From: Mustela lutreola
Taxonomy: Eukaryota; Chordata; Mammalia; Carnivora; Mustelidae
Assembly (NCBI RefSeq): GCF_030435805.1
Contig: NC_081298.1
Location: forward strand, 29,314,501-29,378,500
Direction of reading: 5' to 3'
DNA length: 64,000 nucleotides
Every line of letters begins with the position of its first letter. The first letter of the stretch is position 1. The notes under the pieces are model-generated. The model was given only the letters and a program-made list of their open reading frames with translations. It was not told the DNA's origin and did no database searches. A program made the translations under genes and the position numbers. Positions 1-8,660 of the stretch are shown piece by piece.

Positions 1-444
1 CCTACTGCAGGCTGGCTTTGGTGCCGGCCCAGAGACCGCCCCAGGGATGCATTCACTTCTGAATCTGCACCAGTGTGCAGGCTGATCTCTGCACCATAGT
101 GGCAAGCCGAGACTGATTGGTCTAAACTAAGAAGAGTCACTCCTGAGCCATTAGGAGAGAAGGGAGCAGCTGCTCACTGGGGCTGCTGTGGTTCTTGGTC
201 GCTGAGCGATTTCCAAAGCAGCTTCTGCCTCTTAGACCAAGGTTATGTGGGACACCCACGTGCACCATCTCCAGATCCTCTCTGTCCTGCCCTTCCTCTT
301 GCCACTGCTGGGGGTCCCTGCAGGCCAGCTCCCAATCTGCGCCACCAGGCTGCCCTTCCACTGATGTGGAAGGTGACATTGCTCACCTGTGTTTGGTTCG
401 GTTTTTGAAGATTACTGCCTAAAACATTCTATTTCTATTTTATC
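1..444. other. Unassigned leading segment
   Basis: No exon, SINE or LINE is recognised here. Short open frames on both strands show no family resemblance and no splice context. The segment may be an old repeat that I cannot name. Confidence 0.4.
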
Positions 445-748
445 TTTTTTTTTTTTAAGATTTTATTTTGGGGACACCTGGGTAGCTCAGTTGGTTAAGC
501 AGCTGCCTTTGGCTCAGGTCATGATCCCAGAATCCTGGGATCGAGTCCCACATTGGGCTCCTTACTCAGTGGGGAGCCTGCTTCCCCCTCTCCCTCTGCC
601 TGCTGCTCCCCTGCTTATGCTCTCTCTCTGTCAGATAAATAAATAAAATCCAATGTTTTGGGGAATCTCTACAACCAATGTGGGACTCAAATTCACAACC
701 CCGAGTTCCAGAGTCCCATGCTCCACTGACTAAACCAGCCAGGCACCT
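445..748 (-). repeat. Old tRNA-derived SINE, interrupted
   Basis: The reverse-oriented head appears as T-run plus AAGATTTTATTTT at about 445-469. The body resumes at 660 with the AATCTCTAC...CCAATGTGGG...GAACTCAC-like motifs of the older carnivore SINE and ends in GCCAGCCAGGCACC. A younger + SINE splits it at 470-650. Confidence 0.8.
470..650 (+). mobile_element. CAN-type SINE nested in older SINE
   Basis: It has the head GGGGACACCTGGGTAGCTCAG, a CT-rich middle and the tail AAATAAATAAAATC. It lies in the T-rich end of an opposite-strand SINE. TTTTGGGGA occurs on both sides and is a plausible target-site duplication. Confidence 0.9.
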
Positions 749-877
749 TTATTTTTTCTTTATTTTATTCCAGTATAGTTAACATACAGTGCTCTATTAG
801 TTTCAGGTGCACTATATGGTCGTTCAGTAATTCTATATATTCCTCAGTGCTCCTCATGATAAGTGTCATTTTTATTT

Positions 878-945
878 CAAGATTTTTATCTATTCCTTTG
901 AGAGAGAGAAAGAGAGAGAGCACGAGCAGAGGGGAGGGTCTATTC
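878..945 (-). repeat. SINE fragment
   Basis: Only the tail-proximal part of a reverse CAN SINE is visible: a Phe-poor AAGATTTTTATCTATT stretch followed by GAGAGAGAAAGAGAG and GCACGAGCAGAGGG. The tRNA-like head is missing. Confidence 0.6.
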
Positions 946-1213
946 TCTAGATCCAGCCATGTTGTTGCAAACGGCAAGATTTCATTCCTTTTTGGGGCTG
1001 AGTAATAGTTTATTGTACATATTCACCACATTTTCTTTATCCATTTATCTCTCAGTGGACACTCAGGCTACTTCTGTAATTTGGCTCTTGTAAGTAATGT
1101 TGCAATAAACATAGGGGTGCATATATTATTTTGACTTAGTGTGTTCATATTCATTGGCTAAATATCCAGTAATAGAATTACTGGATCACAGGATAATTCT
1201 ATTTTCAATTTTT

Positions 1214-1415
1214 AATACTACTTTTTAAATATTTTATTTATTTATTTGACAGAGAGAGACAGAGGAAGAGAGGGAACACAAGCAGGGGGAGTGGGAGAGG
1301 GAGAAGCAGGCTTCCCTCTGTGCAGGGAGCCCAATGCGGGGCTTGATCCCAGGACCCTGGTATCATGTCCTGAGCTGAAGGCAGATGCTTAAATACTGAG
1401 CCACCCAGGTGCCCC
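1214..1415 (-). mobile_element. CAN-type SINE in antisense L1
   Basis: A complete reverse SINE runs from TATTTTATTTATTTATTTGA to GAGCCACCCAGGTGCCCC. Near-identical flanks TCTATTTTCA(A/G)TTTTT at 1198-1213 and 1416-1431 are its target-site duplication. Confidence 0.92.
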
Positions 1416-2354
1416 TCTATTTTCAGTTTTTTGAGGAACTTCCATACTGTCTTCCAGAGGGGCTGTACCAGTTTGCATTCCCACCAACAGTGCACGCGGG
1501 TTCCTTTTTTTCCACATTCTTGCCAATACCTGATGTTTCTTGGAGTTTTGATTTTAGCCATTCTGACAGATGTGAAGTAATAACTCATTGTGGGTTTGAT
1601 TTGTATTTCTCTGGTGATGAGTGATGTTGAGCATCTTTTCATGTGTCTGTTGGCCATCTGGATGTCTTCTTTGGGAAAATGTCTGTTTATGTCTTCTGCC
1701 CATTTTTAAATTGGATTATTTGGGGTTTTTTGGTGTTGAGTTGGTAAGTTCTTTATATATTTTGGGTACTAACCCTTATCAGATGTGTCATTTGCAAATA
1801 TCTTCTCTCAGTCAGTAAGTTGTCTTTTAGTTTTGTTAATTGTTTCCTTAGCTCTGCAGAAGCTCTTTATTTTGAAGTAGTCTCAACAGTTTATTTTTGC
1901 TTTTGTGTCCCTTGCCTTAGGAGACATATCTAGGAAAATGTTGCTACAGCTGATGTCAGAGAGGTTACTGCCTGTGTTTTCTTCTAAAATTTTTAGGTTT
2001 TAGGTCGCACATTTAGGTCTTTAACCCATTTTGAGTTTATTTTGGTGTATGGTGTAAGAAAGTGGTTTAGTTTCATTATTTTTCACATAGCTGTTCAGTT
2101 TTTCCACCCATTTGTTGAAGAGACTATCTCTTTCCCATAGCATATTCTTGCCTCCTTTGTCAAAAATTAATTAACCATATTATTGTGGGTTTATTTCTGG
2201 GCTCTCTATTCTGTTCCATTGATCTACGTATCTGTTTTTAGGCCAGTACTATACTGTATTGATTACTATAGCTTTGTAGTATATCTTTTTTTGTTGTTGT
2301 AGTATATCTTGAAATCTGCATTTGTGATACCTTCAGTTTTGTTCTTCTTTTTCA

Positions 2355-2651
2355 TTTTTTAAAAGATTTTATTTATTTATAAATTAATTTATAAATAAAT
2401 AATAAATATATTTTAATTATATTATTTATATTATGATATTAATATATATTATATTATATATTATTATATTATATTTATAAATAAATAAATAAAGAGAGAG
2501 CATGAAAGAGAACATGAGAGGGGAGAAAGTCAGAGGGAGAAGCAGACTCCCCACAGAGCTGGGAGCTTGATGCGGGACTCAATCCTGGGACTCTGGGATC
2601 ATGACCTGAGCCTAAGGCACACACTTAACCAACTGAGCTGCCCAGATGCCC
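2355..2651 (-). mobile_element. CAN-type SINE with AT-expanded tail
   Basis: A reverse SINE is flanked by a perfect 15-bp duplication, TGTTCTTCTTTTTCA, at 2340-2354 and 2652-2666. Its A-rich tail has grown into about 130 bp of TTATAT/ATAAAT sequence (about 2365-2492). The body and head then follow normally to GATGCCC. Confidence 0.9.
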
Positions 2652-2892
2652 TGTTCTTCTTTTTCAAGATTGCTTTGGCTATTAAAGGTCTTTTGTATTT
2701 CTGCCCATGTTTTAGGATTCTTTGTTCTTGTTCTGTGAAAAATGCTACTGATATTTTTATAGGGATTGCACCAAATCTGTAGACTGCTTTGGGGAGTATG
2801 GACATTTCAACTATATATTCTTCCAATCCATGAACATGGAATATCCTTTCATTTGTTTGTCATATTCATTTTCTCTTATCAGTGTTTTATAG

Positions 2893-3252
2893 CACACGCC
2901 CCTACCACATGGGTCAAGCCCACTGTCATCTCTTGCAGGGACTGTTTCAGAAGCTTCCTCACAAGCCTCCCTGCTTCCACTTTTGCTTGCAGTCTTTTCA
3001 CAATAGCTAAAGTTGTCCTATAATGTGTAAGTCAAATCACATCACTCCTCTATGTAGAGCCCTCCTGAGTCCCCATTTCACTTGGCTCTATGTGACCCTG
3101 TCCCACATTACCATGCTAACCCCAGGACTTTGATCACTCTGCTCCAGCCCCTGTGACCTCCATGCTGCTCTTTGAACATGGACACACATTTCTGGCTAAG
3201 GACCTGTGCATGTGCAATTTCCTCTGTGGAGAATACTCTCCTTCTAGGACAG
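2893..3252 (+). repeat. L2-like LINE fragment
   Basis: The order of phrases fits the 3' region of an ancient L2: a TCTTGCAGGGACTG-like start, TCAAATCACATCACTCCTCT, CCCATTTCACTTGGC, and a GTGCAATTTCCTCTGTGGAG-like end. It is highly diverged with no open frame. Confidence 0.55.
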
Positions 3253-3370
3253 GCAGAATTCTAAAACAACCCCTATGGTTCTTACTCCTAGTGGCCACAC
3301 CTTTGTGTGATCTCATTTTTCATATGGATAGGACATGTAACTTTATTTTTTTTAAGATATTATTTATTTC

Positions 3371-3550
3371 AGGATGCCTGGGTGGCTCAGTTGATGAAGT
3401 GGCTGCCTTTGGCTCAGGTCATGATCCCAAGGTCCTGGATGGAGTCCCACATTGGGCTCCCCGCTCACTGAGGAGCCTGCTTCACCCTCTGCCTACTTCT
3501 CTCCCTGCTTGTGTTCTCTCTCTCTCTGTCAAATAAAAAATCTTTTTTAA
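3371..3550 (+). mobile_element. Nested CAN-type SINE 1
   Basis: It has the head AGGATGCCTGGGTGGCTCAG and the tail CAAATAAAAAATCTTTTTT. It sits in the tail of the opposite-strand host SINE. Confidence 0.88.
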
Positions 3551-3561
3551 AAAAGATATCA

Positions 3562-3696
3562 TGGGGAGCCTGGGTGGCTCAGTGGGTTAAGCATCTGCCT
3601 TCAGCAAGCAGAGAGCCTGCTTCCCCCCTCTCTCTTCACCTGCCTCTCTCCCTACTTGTGATCTCTGTCTATCAAATAAATAAATAAAATCTTTTC
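3562..3696 (+). mobile_element. Nested CAN-type SINE 2, internally deleted
   Basis: It has the head GGGGAGCCTGGGTGGCTCAG and the tail AAATAAATAAATAAAATCTT. About 60 bp normally between TCTGCCTTCAG and GCAGAGAGCCTGC are absent. Confidence 0.85.
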
Positions 3697-4040
3697 TAAA
3701 AAGATATCATTTATTTGTTTTAGAGAGAAAGAGAGCATGCACGAGAGTGGGGGGAGGTGCAGAGGGAGAGAGAGAATCCCAAGTTGACTCCTAGCTGAGT
3801 GTAGAGTCTGACATGGGGCTCAATCCCACAACCCATGAAATCAAAATTCGGATGCTCAACTGACTGAGCCACTCAGGAGCCCCAAGAACATGTAACTTCC
3901 TTCTAACCAATAGAAGACTATGGCAAAAATGATGAGCTATCACTCCCATGGTTATATTACATCATAAGGTAAAGATGAAGGAATTTTACAGATATACTCA
4001 AGGCCCCAGTTACCCAAATTAACCAGTTTCACCTTGAGTT

Positions 4041-4146
4041 AAAAGACTGGTGGATATTCTACTATGTTGTACACCTGAAACGAATATAACATTGTGTGTC
4101 AATTCTACTCAAATAAAAATATCTCAAGCAAAAAAGAAAGAAAAAG
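4041..4146 (+). repeat. Older L1 3' terminus
   Basis: A 5'-truncated L1 end is recognisable by TGTTGTACACCTGAAACGAA, ATATAACATTGTGTGTCAA and an A-rich tail. The younger L1 that follows is inserted in this tail. Confidence 0.7.
4130..4146. repeat. Target-site duplication of the large L1, 5' copy
   Basis: AAAAAAGAAAGAAAAAG here is repeated exactly at 11148-11164. The sequence is simple, so a chance match is possible, but the two copies lie exactly at the two ends of the L1. Confidence 0.65.
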
Positions 4147-5354
4147 GGGAGGAGTCAAGATGGCAGAGGAATAGCAGACTGAGATGACATCAGATTGCAG
4201 GAGTTCAGCTAGATAGTTATCAAACCATTCTCAACACCTACAAACCCAACAGGAGATCAAAGAGAAGAAGACCAGCAACTCAGGAAACAGAAAATCGGCC
4301 ACTTTCTGAAAGGAGAAGTGACAGGAAGATAGACTGTGGGGGGAGGAGACTGCTTCTGGCAAGCAGTGGAGGAGCAGAGCACAAAAACTGAACTTTCAGA
4401 AGTCTGCTCCACTGAGGGACATCACTCCAGAAGCTAAGCAGGGTGGAGCCTTTGTGGGGACAGTGTGGTCTCATGTCCCATAGGGTCACAGAAGGATCAG
4501 GGGTGTCTGAGTGTAGCAGAGCTCACAGGTATCAGAGTGGAGAAGCTGGGTAGAGATGGAGCCAAGGAGTGAGCTCTCAGTTTGGGGTTACCTTAAAGCA
4601 TGATCTACGACACAGTCACACCACTGCTCTTTGAGCAGAGAACTCACAAGTGCCATATCTGGGGAGAGCCCCCTGGAAGAACAGAGCAGCAGGAATCTTC
4701 TGGGTTTGGAGATTCCAAACTGTGCTGTGTGCGAGAGAAAAACGCTGGCTTACAAGCTGGGTGAGCTCGGAGCGCAGCCAGAGACCAGGGAGATGGTAGT
4801 GACTGACCACTTTTTTCTGAGGGTGTACTGATGAGCGGGGCCCCAAGCTCTTGGCTTTTCTGGGCTGGAGACTGGGAGGGCGCCATTTTCATTCCTGTCC
4901 TCCAGAACTCTACGGAAAGCATTCAGGGAACAAAAGCTTCCAAGAGCGAACCCTGGCGGATTACTTAGCCTGGCCCCCAGCAAGAGCAGCACAGTTCCGC
5001 ATTGGGCAAAGACACTTGAGACTCACTACAACAGGCCCCTCCCCTAGAAGATCAGCAAGAACATCCAGCCAAGACCAAGTTCACTAATCAAGGAGAATAG
5101 AGGAATTCCAGAGGAGGGGAAAGCAAAGCATGGAATTCATGGGTTTCTCTCCATGATTCTTTAGTCTTGAAAAGTTAATTAAATTTTTAAAAGTTTATTG
5201 TTTTTTTATTCTAGTTTTTTTTAACTCTTCTTCTTTCCTCTTTTAATGTTTTTTAACTAGTTTATCTTAACGATACCATTCTAAAAAAAATCTTTTTAAA
5301 CCATCATTATTACAGTCATGTTTTATCCATAATTCTAGCTAACTTTATTTTTTT

Positions 5355-5559
5355 TTTTTTTAAAGATTTTATTTATTTATTTGTCAGAGAGAGAGCGAGC
5401 GAGAGCAAGCACAGGCAGACAGAGTGGAAGGCAGAGTCAGAGGGAGAAGCAGGCTCCCTGCGGAGCAAGGAGCCCGATGTGGGACTCGATCCCAGGACGC
5501 CGGGATCATGACCTGAGCCGAAGGCAGCTGCCCAACCAACTGAGCCACCCAGGCGTCCC
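5355..5559 (-). mobile_element. CAN-type SINE in L1 5' UTR
   Basis: A reverse SINE ends in GAGCCACCCAGGCGTCCC. It is bounded by the duplication CTAACTTTATTTTTT at 5339-5354 and 5560-5574. Confidence 0.93.
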
Positions 5560-5800
5560 CTAACTTTATTTTTTGTATACATACAGTCTTCTAAAAAATT
5601 TTGGGATACAATGTCTTCTAATAGATCAAAATATACCCTAAATCTAGCACAGGGCTCTGTTCTAGTTTCCAGCCCGAGCAAATTATCTCCACTTTCTTTT
5701 CTTTCTTTTTCCAATCAACTTATCATATCAATTCCTTTTTTAGAGTTTTTTTAAATTTTCATCTTTATAGTCATATTCCATCCCTTCATCATGCTTACCC

Positions 5801-5803
<3 letters not shown>

Positions 5804-5839
<36 letters not shown>
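5804..5839. repeat. (GT)n microsatellite
   Basis: About 18 uninterrupted GT units lie inside the L1 5' UTR. Confidence 0.97.
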
Positions 5840-5841
<2 letters not shown>

Positions 5842-5931
5842 TTTCCTTTCTTTAAAATTTTGGGAGGCAATTTCTTCTAAGAGACCAAAATACACCCAAA
5901 ATCAAGTGGATGTCTCTGTTCTATTCACCAG

Positions 5932-5935
<4 letters not shown>

Positions 5936-5977
<42 letters not shown>
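5936..5977. repeat. (TA)n microsatellite
   Basis: About 21 TA units lie inside the L1 5' UTR, 97 bp after the GT tract. Confidence 0.97.
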
Positions 5978-5980
<3 letters not shown>

Positions 5981-6124
5981 TTTATTTTTTTAATTTCTTT
6001 TTACCCTCTTTCTTCTCCTCCTAATTTGGGGTCTCTTCTGATTGGGTTAGCATACACTTCTCTGGGGTCTTCACCACCCTTTTAGTATTTTATTCTTTCA
6101 TTCATATATTCATATCTAGATAAA

Positions 6125-6406
6125 ATGACAAGGTGGAAAAACTCAACACACACACAAAAAGAACAAGAGGCAGTACCGAAGGCTAGGGACCTAATTAATA
6201 GGGACATTGGTAATATGTCAGATTTAGAGTTCAGACTGATGGTTCTCAAGGTTCTAGCTGGACTTGAAAAAGGCATGGAAGATTTTAGAGAAACCCTGCC
6301 TAGAGAAATAAAAGCCCTTCCTGGAGAAATAAAAGAACTAAAATCTAACCAAGCTGAAATAAAAAAACTACTAATGAGGTGCAATTCCAGGGCAAACAAA
6401 AATTAA
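6125..6406 (+). pseudogene. L1 ORF1 remnant
   Basis: A 93-codon open frame begins MTRWKNSTHTQKEQE and has a Lys/Glu-rich, coiled-coil-like remainder ending in SNQAEIKKLL. L1 ORF1 proteins are about 300-350 residues, so most of the RNA-binding part is gone. Sequence typical of the ORF1 end and the ORF1-ORF2 spacer (AGCCCTACAAGAAATCTTGA) follows almost at once, which implies an internal deletion of several hundred bases. Confidence 0.8.
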
Positions 6407-6629
6407 AAGAATTTGTAAACAACAAACCAGCCCTACAAGAAATCTTGAAAATAGTCCTCTAAGCAAAGAGAGAGCCTTAAAATTAGTAGACCAGAAAGGA
6501 ACAGAGACAATATACAGTAACAGTCACCTTATAGGCAATACAATGGCACTAAATTAATATCTTTCAATAGTTACCCTGAATGTAAATGGGCTAAATGCCC
6601 CAAACAAAAGACACAGGGTATCAGAAGGG

Positions 6630-6673
6630 ATAAAAAAACAAAAACAAAAACAAAAAAAAAAAAAAAAAAAAAA
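6630..6673. repeat. A-rich tract in L1 ORF2
   Basis: AAAACAAAAACAAAAAC units run into a long A homopolymer where ORF2 normally has a short AAAAAAC stretch. It is a local slippage expansion that also breaks the frame. Confidence 0.9.
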
Positions 6674-6707
6674 CCATCAATATGCTGTCTACAAGAAACT
6701 CATTTTA

Positions 6708-6898
6708 TTTTTTTTATTTTTTAAAGATTTTATTTATTTATTTGACAGAGAGGGAGATTACAAGTAGGCAGAGAGAGAGAGAGGGAAGCAGGCTCCCTGC
6801 TGAGCAGAGAGCCCGATGTGGAGCTCTATCTCAGGACCCTGAGATCATGACCTGAGCCAAAGGCAGAGGCTTAACCCACTGAGCCACCCAGGCACCCC
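6708..6898 (-). mobile_element. CAN-type SINE in L1 ORF2
   Basis: A reverse SINE is flanked by the exact 17-bp duplication ACAAGAAACTCATTTTA at 6691-6707 and 6899-6915. Its low divergence suggests recent insertion. Confidence 0.95.
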
Positions 6899-8379
6899 AC
6901 AAGAAACTCATTTTAGACCCAAAGACACCTCCAGATTTAAAGTGAGGGGGTGGAAAACAATTTACCACGCTAATGAACATCTAAAGAAGGCTGAGATGGC
7001 AATCCTTCTGTCAGATAAATTAGATTTTAAGCCAAAGACTATAATAAGAGATGAGAAAGGACACTATATCATACTCAAAGGGTCTGTCCAACAAGAAGAT
7101 CTAACAATTTTAAATATCTATGCCCCTAACATGGGAGCAGCCAACTATATAAACCAATTAATAACAAAATCAAAGAAACACATCAACAATAATACAACAG
7201 TAGTAGGGGATTTTAACACCCCGCTTCACTGAAAGGGATAGATCACCAAAGCAAAAGATCAACAAGGAAATAAAGGTCTTAAATGACACACTGGACCAGA
7301 TGGACATCACAGATATATTCAGAACATTCCATCCCAAAGCAACAGAATATACATTCTTCTCTAGTGCACATGGAACATTCTCCAGAATAGATCACATTCG
7401 GGGTCACAAATCAGGTCTCAACTGGTACCAAAAGATTGAGATCATTACCTACATATTTTCAGACCACACTGCTCTGAAGCTAGAACTCAATCATAAGAGG
7501 AAATTTGGGAAGAACCCAAATACATGGAGGCTAAAGAGCATCCTACTAAAGAATGAATGGGTCAATCAGGAAATTAAAGAATTGAAAAAACTCATGGAAA
7601 CAATTGATAATGAAAACACAATGGTTCAAAATCTGTGGGACACAACAAAGGCAGTCCTGAGAGGAAAATATGTAATGATACAAGTCTTTCTCAAGAAACA
7701 AGAAAGGTTTCAAGTATACAACCTAACCCTACACCTAAAGGAGCTGGAGAAAAAAAAACAGCAAAGAAAGCCTAAACCCAGCAGGAGAAGAGAAATAATA
7801 ACGATCAGAGCAGAAATCAATGAAATAGAAACAAACAAACAAATAAAAACAGTAGAACAAATCAACAAAACTAGGAGCTGGTTCCTTGAAAGAATTAATA
7901 AGATTGATAAACCCCTGGCCAGACTTATCAAAAAGAAAAGAGAAAGGACCCAAATTAATAAAATCATGAATGAAAGAGGAGAGATCACAACAAACACCAA
8001 AGAAATACAAACAATTATAAGAACATATTATGAGCAACTATACGCCAGCAAATCTGACAATCTGGAAGAAATGGATGCATTCCTAGAGATGTATAAACTA
8101 CCAAAACTGAACCAGGAAGAAATAGAAAACCTGAACAGACCCATAACCAGTAAGGAAATTGAAGCAGTCATCAAAAATCTCCCAACAAACAAGAGCCCAG
8201 GGCCAGACGGCTTTCCAGGGGGAATTCTACCAAACACTTAAAGAAGAATTAATACCTATTCTCCTGAAACTGTTCCCAAAAATAGAAATAGAAGGGAAAC
8301 TTCCAAACTCATTTTATGAGATCAGCATTACCTTGATCCCAAAACCAGACAAAGACCCCATCAAAAAAGAGAATTACAG

Positions 8380-8660
8380 GGGTACCTGGGTGGCTCAGTG
8401 AGTTAAAGCTTCTGTCTTCGGCTCAGGTCATGATCCCAGGGTCCTGGGATTGAGCCCCGCATCAGGCTCTCTGCTTGGCAGGGAGCCTGCTTCCCCTCCT
8501 CTCTCTCTGCCTGCCTCTCTGCATGATTTTCTTGAGAAAATCATTCTCAATTGTGAAAAACTGAGAGCTTTTCTGCTAAGGTCAGAAACACGGCAGGGAT
8601 GCCCATTATCACCACTGTGATCTCTGTCTGTCGAATAAATAAATTAAATCTTTAAAAAAT
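8380..8660 (+). mobile_element. CAN-type SINE in L1, carrying a copied L1 segment
   Basis: The SINE head GGTACCTGGGTGGCTCAG and the tail AAATAAATTAAATCTTT are flanked by AGAATTACAG at 8370-8379 and 8661-8670. The body is interrupted at about 8523-8617 by L1 sequence that is 81/82 identical to 8989-9070 of the surrounding element. The SINE is about 80-90 bp longer than its relatives because of this. Confidence 0.9.

Larger units (their letters stand above)
748..2892 (-). mobile_element. L1 3' part, antisense, 5'-truncated
   Basis: Read on the minus strand this is the 3' end of an L1. The + strand shows the standard antisense phrases: TATAGTTAACATACAGTG near 775, GGCTGAGTAATAGTTTATTG near 995, and CCAGTACTATACTG near 2243. 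Open reading is lost throughout. SINEs interrupt it at about 878-945, 1214-1415 and 2355-2651. Confidence 0.85.
3344..3883 (-). mobile_element. CAN-type SINE carrying two further SINEs
   Basis: The host SINE is reverse (T-run and AAGATATTATTTATTT at 3344-3370; remainder 3697-3883 ending GAGCCACTCAGGAGCCCC). Two + SINEs lie inside its tail. AAGATATCAT recurs at each internal boundary as the shared duplication. Confidence 0.85.
3253..4040 (+). repeat. MaLR/MLT1-like LTR fossil, interrupted
   Basis: The two outer parts (3253-3343 and 3884-4040) resemble an old MaLR-type LTR. A SINE cluster entered it at 3344-3883, leaving GGACATGTAACTT (3331-3343) and GAACATGTAACTT (3886-3898) on its two sides. 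It is ancient and heavily diverged. The family call is tentative. Confidence 0.45.

Noticed and set aside
4616-5087. Several frames of 66-92 codons in the L1 5' UTR
   Set aside because: They belong to the L1 5' UTR, overlap in several phases and have no matching protein.
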